A DNA stretch of 64,000 nt, taken from CBDCYN01 sp965224205 (GTDB lineage: Bacteria > Planctomycetota > Phycisphaerae > Phycisphaerales > Phycisphaeraceae). The DNA is taken from NCBI GenBank assembly GCA_965224205.1, contig CBDCYN010000043.1, positions 62,001 through 126,000 of the forward strand, in the 5' to 3' direction. Positions 33,940-44,600 of the stretch are shown one piece after another. Within the stretch, counting starts at the first letter, position 1. The number at the start of each line of letters is the position of its first letter. The notes beneath the pieces are model-generated. The model had not been told where the DNA came from, did not search any database, and saw only the letters and a list, made by a program, of their open reading frames with translations. Position numbers and translations under genes: made by a program.

Positions 33940-35350
33940 TTACCCCGCCGGTTCCGGATCGCCTTCCACCACACCGCGGTGATACGCGATCTCACTTCCC
34001 ACCGGCATCAGGTCTGGGAAGAACGTCTTGCGCGGCTGGCGGTCACGGCTAAGGTACGCCCACGCCACGTAACCGGTCGCGACCACGAGAAACGCCACCC
34101 CCCCCGCGGTCAGCACCACTTGGGTAATGACCTGGAAGAGCGGCCGGTCTTTGGTCAGCAACTCCACATGAGTCACCGGCCCGCCCGCCATCACCACCGC
34201 CCACACCCATACCGCCGTGCCGAAAAACGTCACCAGGCTCATCGGCAACAGCACCTTCACGCAGGCGTACAGCACCTGGTCGATCCGGATGCGCGGCAGC
34301 GTCCACCGCAGCCACATCTCCACGAACACCAGCCCCATCGCCTTGACGATAAACCACGTCGCCCCGTACAGGTTCAACACCCCTAACCCCACCGCGGATA
34401 ACCCCATCGCCTCGGCCTTGCCCGGCCACGTCGTCGCCGCGGTCACCGCCCCGTCAAAGAACGCCTGCCCCGCCGCCACCGGGTCGTACCCGATCATCGC
34501 GTACACCGGGTCGACAATCCCCAGCGGGCTGTTCCACCCGCCCAGGAACAGCGTCGCCTGGATCCCCCCCACCACGAACATCGACGCGTACTCCGCGAAG
34601 AAAAAGAAGCTAAACCGCAGCCCGCTGTACTCGGTGTGAAACCCCGCCACCAGCTCGCTCTCCGACTCGGGCAGGTCGAACGGGGCCCGTTTATTCTCCG
34701 CCAAACTGGCCACAAAGTAGATGAAAAAACGCGAAAAATATGAACGGGTTGTGGAAAATAAACCAGTCCCAGACCCCCCCACCCTGCAGGTAACCCAGCG
34801 CCACCACGTCCAAGGTCCCCGCGACGATCACCCCGCACAAAATCGAGATCCCCAGCGGGATCTCATAACTGACCAGCTGACACGCCTCACGCATCGCCCC
34901 GTAAAGCGACCACTTGCTGTTCGAGCCCCACCCCGCCAAGATCACCGCCATCACCTCGATCGCCAGCACCGCCAGGATATACAGCAACCCGATGCTCAAC
35001 CCCGCTTCAAAGATAAACTGCGGCCCAAACGGCAACGCCAAAAACGCCGCGAACACCGGCGCAAACGCCAGGTACGGCGCCAGCCGGAACATAAACCCGT
35101 CCGCCCCACGGGGCATGAGGTCTTCTTTAAGGATCAGCTTGATCCCGTCGGCGATCGACTGCGACCACCCGTGCCAGCCCCCGGTGTGCATCGGCCCCAC
35201 CCGGCACTGGATGTGCCCCGCGACCTTCCGCTCCCACCAGATGCTAAACATCGCCAACAAGCTGATCATCGGCAAGAACACCGACGCGACGATCCCCACC
35301 TTGATCGCCACGTACAACCAGATGTCGCCGCCCGCTAGTTCTGAGATCAT
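33940..35350 (-). pseudogene. nuoH: NADH-quinone oxidoreductase subunit H, second copy, frameshifted
   Basis: Two overlapping frames together make one full NuoH. The upstream frame (from ATG 35350) has SIWWERKVAGHIQCRVGP, SIADGIKLILKED and LVSYEIPLGISIL. The downstream frame has VASLAENKRAPFDLPESESE and LVAGFHTEYSGL through the last helices to 33940. The break lies at a T6 run (34724-34729, coding strand GCGTTTTTTCATC); removing one T restores FAFFIYFVASLAENK. So it is either an assembly error, a fresh loss of function, or a slippage site. It differs clearly from the first nuoH at 7702, so it is an ancient paralogue or transferred gene, not a recent duplicate. No other nuo genes flank it. Confidence 0.85.
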
Positions 35351-35738
35351 AAAAAGCCTCAAAGGTCTCGCTTATCGAACCGCGATCGAAAGCCCGATGC
35401 ATGCAATGCTTAGACTCTATCGCCATATCGGCCGGCCCCCGACCCCCACCCCAAAACGTATCGCCAGATCGGCTAGGATTGTATCACCCAACACGTGCGA
35501 CGAAAAAACCCAGCTGCGACGCCGCTCACTCCTTACCCAGAACAAAATATGGCCCTAACCCCCGACGGGGGCTCGGCCGCCCGATCCCCGACGCCGCTCT
35601 CGCCCAACAATCCCACACGCCTAGCAGACCACCGCAACCATCAACAGAAAGCCGTCCGCTGGCAATTCACCACCGACGACGCCAGAATCAAACTCAAACG
35701 ATTCTACCCCAGTACTAAAGCTGAAAGCTGACAGAGTG
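35351..35738. other. Intergenic region
   Basis: About 390 bases between the second nuoH and the kinase 3' end. It contains no convincing gene; small open frames are compositionally random. It should contain the promoter of the second nuoH. Confidence 0.4.
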
Positions 35739-36886
35739 CTAGACCCGTACTGATACACCCCATAGCAGTAACGAGACCAGGCAGATCAGCCCAATGACAA
35801 CTGCCAGGAGAGTGATGAGAATCCGGATCACATGAGCGGTGCTACGTTTCTTCTTGCGGCGCGAACCATGTTGGCGGCTGCGGGGGGTGTGTTGCAGCGC
35901 CTTGTCGAGGTCGTCGATGCTCCCTTGGTGCGGATCAGCCGCGTCAGGGGGCGGGTTTAGATCCGACAACGCGATGTGGAGATGGTCCAGCAGCCGGTTA
36001 TAGTCCGCGTGCCGCGCCGGCGGATCGGGCTGGAGCATCTTGCTGACCGCTTCGACCGTCTGGGCGTGGAGGGTCGGCGCGGTAGACACGGGGGTCCGTC
36101 GGGGCGCTATCCAAGCGGGCGAGGATCATCTCGTTGGCGTTTTCCCCCCTTGAACGGGTACTGCCCGGTTAGGGCGTGGAACAGGGTCGCTCCGAGGCTG
36201 TAGATGTCCGCCCGGTGGTCGACGCGTTGCTTGAGGGCGACCTCTGGCGCGACGTAATGCGGGGTGCCATAGACCTGCCCGTCTTGTTGGGCATGCTTGA
36301 ACCTCGCGATACCGAAGTCCACGAGCTTGGCGATCCCCTGGCCGTCTAGAAGAATGTTGTCGGGCTTCACGTCGCCGTGGATCAGGCCCACCTCCCAGGC
36401 GGCCCGCAGGCCCTCGGCGATGTCGATGCCGATCTCCAGCGCCCGGGATTCATCGAGCGGGCGGCCGCCGGCGATCAGCTGGTCGAGCCGACCCCCATCG
36501 ACCAGCTCCATGACGATGTACGGCTGATCGTTGAGCTGACCCACCGAGTAGATCTGCACCACGTTGCGGTGGTTCAAAGCCGCCAGCGCACGCGCCTCTT
36601 CGAGGCATTTTTTGACCGATTGCTCGTTGCCACGGGTCGTGTCTTGGATGATCTTGATCGCGACCTGACGCTTGAGGGTCTGGTCGACCCCCTGGTAGAC
36701 CTTCGCCATCGCCCCGCCACCTAAAAATTTGATCAGCTCAAACTGCCCCAGCTTGGCCGTGACCCGCATCGGATACCGGCAGTGGGGACAGGGCACCACG
36801 CTAAGCGGCTTGGCCTGGCTCAGATCAACTCGCCGCCCACAACGCACACAATTGACCGCCTCCATTTTTTTCGTGGTGCTTTTCAT
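35739..36886 (-). pseudogene. Serine/threonine protein kinase, frameshifted twice
   Basis: The first frame (36886 to 36107) has an N-terminal zinc ribbon (NCVRCGRR, PCPHCRYPM), then a kinase: FLGGGAMAKVYQG, lysine in VAIKII, catalytic loop LIHGDVKPDNILL (HGD instead of HRD), DFGIARF and GTPHYVAPEV. It stops after YPFKGG. Removing one G from the G6 run (36144-36149) gives YPFKGENANEMILARL; removing one C near 36071-36073 then joins VYRAD to LHAQTVEAVSKMLQPDP. The last frame ends with a membrane helix (ITLLAVVIGLICLVSLLLWG). The whole is a standard planctomycete membrane-anchored kinase of about 380 residues, broken by two single-base insertions as given. Confidence 0.78.
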
Positions 36887-37115
36887 GCCTCTACCGCTCG
36901 GGGGCTAATCGGAGACATCGTTCCATATCGTGATATATTAGCTATTTGTCGATGAATCGGCCCTGTTCACGGGCGGCGGGAACGCTCGACACCGGTGATA
37001 AAAGGATCATCGGCCCATTCATTGGTCCCCACAACCACAAGGCGAACAGGTGGCAATGGTGGTCTACGCCGAGCGACCGAGGCGCGAGGAACATGGCAGG
37101 CCGCCCTGCCTCGAG

Positions 37116-37221
37116 ATGACGCACCGTGTATCTAAACACCGCTTGGGCCATGCTCTGAACCCCGAAAACTCCCCTGGCCGCGTGCACGGGTCACGCCGTA
37201 CGTTCATCCGAGATCGGGATA
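37116..37221 (-). repeat. 104-bp MITE-like element, copy F
   Basis: In minus orientation it starts TATCCCGATCTCGGATGAAC and carries CACGCGGCC, TTTTCGGGGTTCAGA and a GATACACGGTGCGTC end. It ends 5 bp from the yggS stop codon, again right at a gene 3' end. It matches copy A along its whole length. Confidence 0.75.
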
Positions 37222-37225
37222 ACGA

Positions 37226-38044
37226 TTACGGCGGCGGCGGATCGGATCCCCCGGCCCGCTCGGGCGCGGCGTCTCCAAACAAGGCCCGCCCGATACGCAC
37301 GAGGTTGGCCCCTTCTTCGATCGCGACCTCAAAATCGTCGCTCATCCCCATCGACAGGATCTTCCAACCCGGGCCCCCGATCTTGGAGCTGGCGATTTCT
37401 TCAAATAGCTCCGCGGCGCGGGCGAAGGTCGGGCGGGCGTCTTCGGGATCCGCACCGCGAGCGGCCATGGTCATCATCCCGCGCAGCCGAAGGTGGGGCA
37501 TCGTGTCGATCTGCTCGGCGAGGTGGATCGCCGCCGGCGCCGCTACGCCGGATTTGTTGGGTTCGTTCGAGATGTTGACCTGCATCAAGACATCCACGAC
37601 ACGATCCGTACGCACCGCCAGGCTGTGGATCTCCTCGGCCAGGCGGAGGGTATCGATGCTGTGGATCAGCCGCACCAGAGGCACGACTTGTTTGACTTTG
37701 TTCCGCTGTAGGTGACCGACCATATGCCAGCGGACCTCGGTGACCGGGGCGACCGGCGAGACCGGCTTGGGCGCCGCGCCCGATAACCGCCGCCGGCGCG
37801 ACAAGAACTCATCAAGCATCGCGGCGCGTGGGGCCAGCTGCTGGACCCGGCTCTCGCCCAGGTCGCCGTGGCCGCTGTCGACCAGGAAACGGATCTCGTC
37901 GGGGCTGGCGTTTTTGGTCACCGCCACGAGCACGACATCTTTCGGCGAGCGACCCGCGCGCGCCGCGGCTTGGGCGATACGGTCCGTCACCTGACGGTAA
38001 GCCTGCCCCAATCGGTGTGAACCCGCAGACTGAATGGTCACCAT
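37226..38044 (-). CDS. yggS: YggS family PLP-binding homeostasis protein
   Basis: About 272 residues, fold type III PLP barrel. The PLP lysine is in VLVAVTKNASPDEIRFLVD; GESRVQQLAPR, WHMVGHLQRNK, QVNISNEPNKSGV, LRGMMTMA and the closing LSMGMSDDFEVAIEEGANLV plus RIGRALFG are all family signatures. It buffers pyridoxal phosphate rather than catalysing a known reaction. ATG 38044 is chosen because homology starts soon after. The dedA-like gene ends 19 bp upstream on the same strand, so they form a two-gene unit. A low-conservation insert (LSRRRRLSGAAPKPVSP) sits between the second and third motifs. Confidence 0.92.
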   Translation of the reverse strand: MVTIQSAGSHRLGQAYRQVTDRIAQAAARAGRSPKDVVLVAVTKNASPDEIRFLVDSGHGDLGESRVQQLAPRAAMLDEFLSRRRRLSGAAPKPVSPVAPVTEVRWHMVGHLQRNKVKQVVPLVRLIHSIDTLRLAEEIHSLAVRTDRVVDVLMQVNISNEPNKSGVAAPAAIHLAEQIDTMPHLRLRGMMTMAARGADPEDARPTFARAAELFEEIASSKIGGPGWKILSMGMSDDFEVAIEEGANLVRIGRALFGDAAPERAGGSDPPPP

Positions 38045-38063
38045 GAATAATGAAAATAAGGAT

Positions 38064-38672
38064 TTAACCCGCCGACGCAACCCGTCGCCGGCGGAAATAT
38101 TTCATCCCCACCAACCCGCCGATCCCCAGCACCAGCGCCGCGACCAGCGTCGCCTGCACCCCGACCGACCACTGGCGGACCGTTTCGATATCGTCGGCGA
38201 AATACCACGCGACCAACACCCAAAGCGGAACGCTTAAGATCGCTGCGGTTCCGTCAAAAACCAAGATCTTCCAGAACGGGATCTTAAACGCCCCGGCGCT
38301 GAAATAGACCGCCGCCCGAAGCCCCGGCATGAACCGCGCTAAGAAAAGTGTCTTGCCCCCGTGAGCGTGAAAAGACATCTCCGCCCGTGCCAGTCGTGCC
38401 GGCGTAAGGTACCGACGCAGCATCCGCAGCCGCTGGACCCGGTGCCCGTACCGCCGGCCCATGAAATAGATGATCGAATCCCCCCCCATCACCGCCAAGA
38501 ACGCGACCGGCAGCATCACCCGGATATCCGCTAGCCCGATCCCGCAGCAATAACCCGCCAGCAGCAACGGCAGGTCCTCCGGGATCGGCAGGCCTAACCC
38601 GCTTGCCAGGAGGATGACCACCACGCCGACGTACGGCAGGTGTTGAATGAAATCTTGAGCCAGATTCTCCAT
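38064..38672 (-). CDS. DedA family (VTT domain) membrane protein
   Basis: A 202-residue inner-membrane protein with four or more hydrophobic segments. DedA signatures are LASGLGLPIPEDLPLLLAGY, GGDSIIYFMGRRYGHRV, a LFLARFMPGLRAAVYFSAG block (the FxRFxPGxR motif) and a C-terminal helix ending in basic residues. Members act in membrane lipid scrambling and envelope homeostasis. It is transcribed ahead of yggS. Confidence 0.92.
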   Translation of the reverse strand: MENLAQDFIQHLPYVGVVVILLASGLGLPIPEDLPLLLAGYCCGIGLADIRVMLPVAFLAVMGGDSIIYFMGRRYGHRVQRLRMLRRYLTPARLARAEMSFHAHGGKTLFLARFMPGLRAAVYFSAGAFKIPFWKILVFDGTAAILSVPLWVLVAWYFADDIETVRQWSVGVQATLVAALVLGIGGLVGMKYFRRRRVASAG

Positions 38673-39790
38673 GGCGTTACAGAAAGGCGAGGGAAATGAA
38701 GCCCGCAGCCGCAGATATCCTGTTCATCGGTCAGCCAGTTCGTATGCCCCGTCAACCGGGCCCCTGCGCCTCAAGCCGGGAATCGCACAGCGTGCCCGGA
38801 TCGAGGATGGTGGCCCTTGATCAGAAAACTTATCGGGATAAGACCCTCGTAAGGCCAATATTTCAACGAGAATCTTTGCCCCCTAGCCATAAAAGGGCCT
38901 TTTATACCCATCCCGGATGAAATAGCGGCATGATCCCTATACGCGGCGGGCCAGTCCCCCTGCCCGGTCCGTGCTCGACACGGCCACTGGATCCGCGATG
39001 CATTACTTCCAAGAAGATTCAGTAGAGGATCGATGATCCGCACGTCGCCATTTTCAGCATGACCTTGTTTACGCCTACGCAACGCGCTCCAACTGCCGCC
39101 ATGTGAAGCGATTAATTATGTTTTCCCTCTCTAAAAGTCGCAGGCCATCTCTAACAGGGCGTCCTTATTGAAAGACCCCCGGGGTCACAGAAGGATCATC
39201 GAAGACGATACGTGTGCCGATATCCCGCTTATCCCCGCCACCGTATCGATCGATCGTGTATCCACAGCGCTCAATACATCTTCCGAGTTCCGACCCGACG
39301 CCTAGACTATACCCCCCTCCTATGATTTTGGCCAAACCCCCGATGACCGGCTGCGGACGTCAACCCATCGACCATAACCCACTAGGTAGGTCGGTCATGC
39401 CCCATAACCGGAAATGACTGTTGTCCCGATGACGATTGACCGACAACAACCATGGACAACACACACCGCTTGCTCGTAGCTTAGGGCAAGTCTAGAATCG
39501 CCTTGGGATGAATCCAACCCTTATAGTATCCGTGTTTTATACCCCTCCTACAAAAGGTTTAGGGAGGCAGCCCCGAGACGTAACGAAAAAAACCTAGACG
39601 AAGTCCGAACCTTCAGCCGCGCAAGAGCGCTAAGATGACAGTGTAGTACCTGATAGGAAGGGGTCTGGCCCACTGGGTCCAAAAGATTTGAAAAGGTGCT
39701 AGGGCTCAGGGCCGGGGCAATGCTCACCATAGGGTTTCAAATTCAAGACACGCTTTGACTCGGTGACCCGCACCAGCGAAGGATCACGCC
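38673..39790. other. Long intergenic region upstream of clpC
   Basis: About 1.1 kb without a supportable gene. It contains repeat copy C (38903-39006) and several homopolymer-rich stretches. The clpC promoter must lie in the last few hundred bases; the clpC ribosome site GAAGGA is at about 39777. I see no CIRCE or CtsR operator of the standard form. Confidence 0.5.
38903..39006 (+). repeat. 104-bp MITE-like element, copy C
   Basis: It starts TATACCCATCCCGGATGAAA, continues GCGGCATGATCCCTATACGC and ends ATCCGCGATGCATTAC. The first 50 bases match copy A well, while the middle is diverged. It is 104 bp long and lies in the intergenic region before clpC. Confidence 0.65.
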
Positions 39791-42307
<2,517 letters not shown>

Positions 42308-42339
42308 CCCGATCGTCTTCGCAAACCCCGGACACCGCA

Positions 42340-42368
42340 TTAGCCCCACGTCATTGACGTGGGGCTAA
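42340..42368 (+). terminator. Rho-independent-like terminator hairpin after clpC
   Basis: TTAGCCCCACGTCA, one base, then TGACGTGGGGCTAA form a perfect 14-bp stem starting 33 bp after the clpC stop. The following T-tract is weak (CTTAATG). The stem is nearly self-complementary, so it could act in both directions. Confidence 0.75.
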
Positions 42369-42404
42369 CTTAATGCATCATCTCCCTGTTCCGAGATCGC
42401 TGCC

Positions 42405-43340
42405 GTGTCGAACCCTCCTCCAAGCCGTGTGCATCCTCCGGCCGAATGCGGTAACAATGGGCCCCATGGAGACACCGCGGACAAGAAAAAGAAGGCTTGG
42501 ATGAACTGGCTCATCAAGCTGCCGTTGTTACTGGCCATGGCGTGCGCGGGCTGGTGGACGCTGGCCTACCTCGTCCAGGACTGGATCATGTTTCCCGCTG
42601 GCATGACGCCCCCGCCCTTGGCCCAGCCGCCGTACGTCAACGCCGAGGTCCTCAAGGCCGACGTGAGGTCCGGCGCACAAGCCGAGGCTTGGTTCGTGCC
42701 CACTCCGTCAGCCTTGCCGCACAACCCCGCTCCCGTCGTCGTCTTTTTCCATGGCAACGCTGAGTTGATCGACTACCAAAGCCGTATCGTCGACCTATAC
42801 CACGCCATCGGGGTCAGCGTGCTGCTGGTGGAGTACCGCGGCTACGGCCGGTCACAGGGCAAACCCTCCCAAGCAGGATTCCGCCAAGACGCGCTAACGT
42901 TCCTAGACCAAGTCAAGAACCGACCCGACGTTCAAAGCGACAAAATCATCTACCACGGGCGTTCACTCGGCGGAGCCGTGGCTACCGACCTGGCCGCTGC
43001 CCGCCCCCCGGCTGCGTTGATCCTCGAATCGACCTTTCGAAGCACCGCAGCGATGGCGCGGCCGATGGGCGTGCCGTGGTTCGTCATCAAAAACCCGTTC
43101 GAAACCGACCGCGTCGTGGCCACGCTCGATCGGCCGGTGCTAATCATGCACGGCAGCCAGGACCAGATCGTCCCTGTCAGCCATGGCCGAACGCTGCGCG
43201 ACTTAGCGACCGGTTCCGTCACCTACCGCGAATTTCTATGCGACCACAACGACTTCCCCGGTCTGGGCCATGAAACGGCGTACATGGACACGATCGAGTC
43301 GTTCCTGATCGAGCACTACCTTATCTCCGCTCCCCACTAA
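42405..43340 (+). CDS. Membrane-anchored alpha/beta hydrolase
   Basis: About 311 residues. A short cytoplasmic N-terminus and one hydrophobic helix (LIKLPLLLAMACAGWWTLAY) precede an alpha/beta-hydrolase domain of the ABHD13/Bem46 type. The oxyanion motif is VVFFHGNAELI, the nucleophile elbow GRSLGG, the acid in HGSQDQIVP and the histidine in CDHNDFPG. All three catalytic residues are present, so it is probably an active esterase or lipase; the substrate is unknown. The GTG at 42405 is the longest start; an ATG at 42501 just before the helix, with AAGAAGG upstream, is at least as likely. Confidence 0.87.
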   Translation: MSNPPPSRVHPPAECGNNGPHGDTADKKKKAWMNWLIKLPLLLAMACAGWWTLAYLVQDWIMFPAGMTPPPLAQPPYVNAEVLKADVRSGAQAEAWFVPTPSALPHNPAPVVVFFHGNAELIDYQSRIVDLYHAIGVSVLLVEYRGYGRSQGKPSQAGFRQDALTFLDQVKNRPDVQSDKIIYHGRSLGGAVATDLAAARPPAALILESTFRSTAAMARPMGVPWFVIKNPFETDRVVATLDRPVLIMHGSQDQIVPVSHGRTLRDLATGSVTYREFLCDHNDFPGLGHETAYMDTIESFLIEHYLISAPH

Positions 43341-43371
43341 AGCGTTCCCCAAAATAGCACGCCCCTCCGTA

Positions 43372-43405
43372 GCGAGCCGCGACTGTCAGGGAGCGGGTTC
43401 TTCTC
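43372..43405 (-). repeat. REP-like motif arm
   Basis: GTAGCGAGCCGCGACTGTCA then GGGAGCGGGTTC closely matches the first arm of the repeat at 54884 (GTAGCGAGCCGCGGCCGTCA). It lies between the hydrolase gene and IS630 copy 2. Confidence 0.5.
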
Positions 43406-43456
43406 AGGTAGGTCTCAGGTACGTACCACGTATGAATTTCCCTGTGTCCGTATCTA

Positions 43457-44468
43457 GAGCGCTTGGCGTAATTAATCGCCGCTGGCCGATAAGAGAGATT
43501 TCTGGCAAGGAGGCCAAGGTCATGGCGTATTCGATGGATCTACGTAAGCGGGTGGTATGGGCCGCCGAGTCGGGTCAGACGATCACGGGGGTATCACGAC
43601 AGTTTCGGGTGGCGAGGTCGACGGTTCGCGACTGGTGTGATCGGCACCGCCGGGGCGTGTTGACGCCGGGGGTGCCGGGGCCCAAGGGGTCGGTCAAGCT
43701 TACGGCGGCCGATGAGCAACGGATGCGTGAGGCGGTGGCGGCCAAGCCGGGGATCACGGCCAAGCAGTTGAGGGCGATGCTGAACCTGGGCGTCGTGGAA
43801 TCGACGGTGTGCCGGGCGTTGAAGCGGCTGGGGCTGTCGCTCAAAAGAAGTCGCTGATCGCCGCCGAGCAAGATCGCCCCGACGTGGCCCAACGCCGCCA
43901 TAACTTCACGATCGCCCGGCGGTTCGTGGACCCGGCCCATCTGGTTTTCCTCGACGAATCTGGGGCCAAGACGGATATGACCCGGCTGTATGGCTGGTCG
44001 CCGATCGGGCAGCGTTGCGTGGACCGCACCCTGCACGGCCGCTGGAAGACGCTCACGATGCTCAGCGCGATCCGGCTCGACGGGGTGATCCAAGGTGCGA
44101 CGGTCGTGGTCGATGGCCCGATGAACTCGGCGACGTTCCTGGCCTACACCCAGCAGTTCTTGGCCCCGTCGTTGCGCCCGGGTGACGTGGTCGTGATGGA
44201 CAATCTCTCGAGTCACCAAGCCGCCGCGGTGCGCGAAGCGATCGAGGCCGTCGACGCCGACCTGGGGTACCTGCCCCCGTACAGCCCGGACCTGAACCCG
44301 ATCGAGAAGCTGTGGAGCAAGGTCAAGGCGTGGCTACGCCGCGTCGCCGCCAAGACCTTCGGCACGCTCCAAGACGCCATCGCCGATGCCCTGACAGACG
44401 TCACGCCCACCGAGTGCCAAAACTACTTCACCTCTTGCGGATATGGCGATTATTGACGCAAAACGCTC
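43457..44468 (+). mobile_element. IS630-family insertion sequence, copy 2
   Basis: It is 1012 bp long, flanked by TA at 43455-43456 and 44469-44470, with the same terminal inverted repeats as copy 1. The right-hand TA is also the first TA of the 104-bp repeat copy B, so this element inserted exactly at the edge of that repeat. Confidence 0.93.
43522..44456 (+). CDS. IS630 family transposase, copy 2 (two frames, -1 frameshift)
   Basis: The same organisation as copy 1: HTH half in frame A (43522-43857), DDE half in frame B, joined by a -1 slip at CTCAAAAGAAG (AAAA at 43843-43846). It differs from copy 1 in at least three residues (RTLHGR for RTPHGR, DLGYLPP for DLWYLPP, DLNPIEK for DLNLIEK). 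The last two are the family-typical forms, so this copy looks like the functional parent type. Confidence 0.88.
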
Positions 44469-44572
44469 TATACCCATCTCGGATGAATTTACGGTACGAC
44501 TCGTGTACGCGGCACGAAAATTTCCAGGGTTGGAAGCGTTCCCGACGCGGTACGTTGATACGCGATGCGTAT
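44469..44572 (+). repeat. 104-bp MITE-like element, copy B
   Basis: It starts TATACCCATCTCGGATGAAT, carries ACTCGTGTACGCGGCA and TTCCCGACGCGGTACGTTGA, and ends TACGCGATGCGTAT. Length is exactly 104 bp and it is the copy most similar to A. IS630 copy 2 abuts its left end, and its right end is about 30 bp from the stop of the giant surface protein gene. Confidence 0.85.
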
Positions 44573-44600
44573 CTCCCGATCAGCCCACGACCCGCCCTTC

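Noticed and set aside
36060..36150. Programmed frameshifting in the kinase gene
   Set aside because: Two separate shifts, one at a run of only three C, would be needed; an accidental or erroneous origin is more likely.
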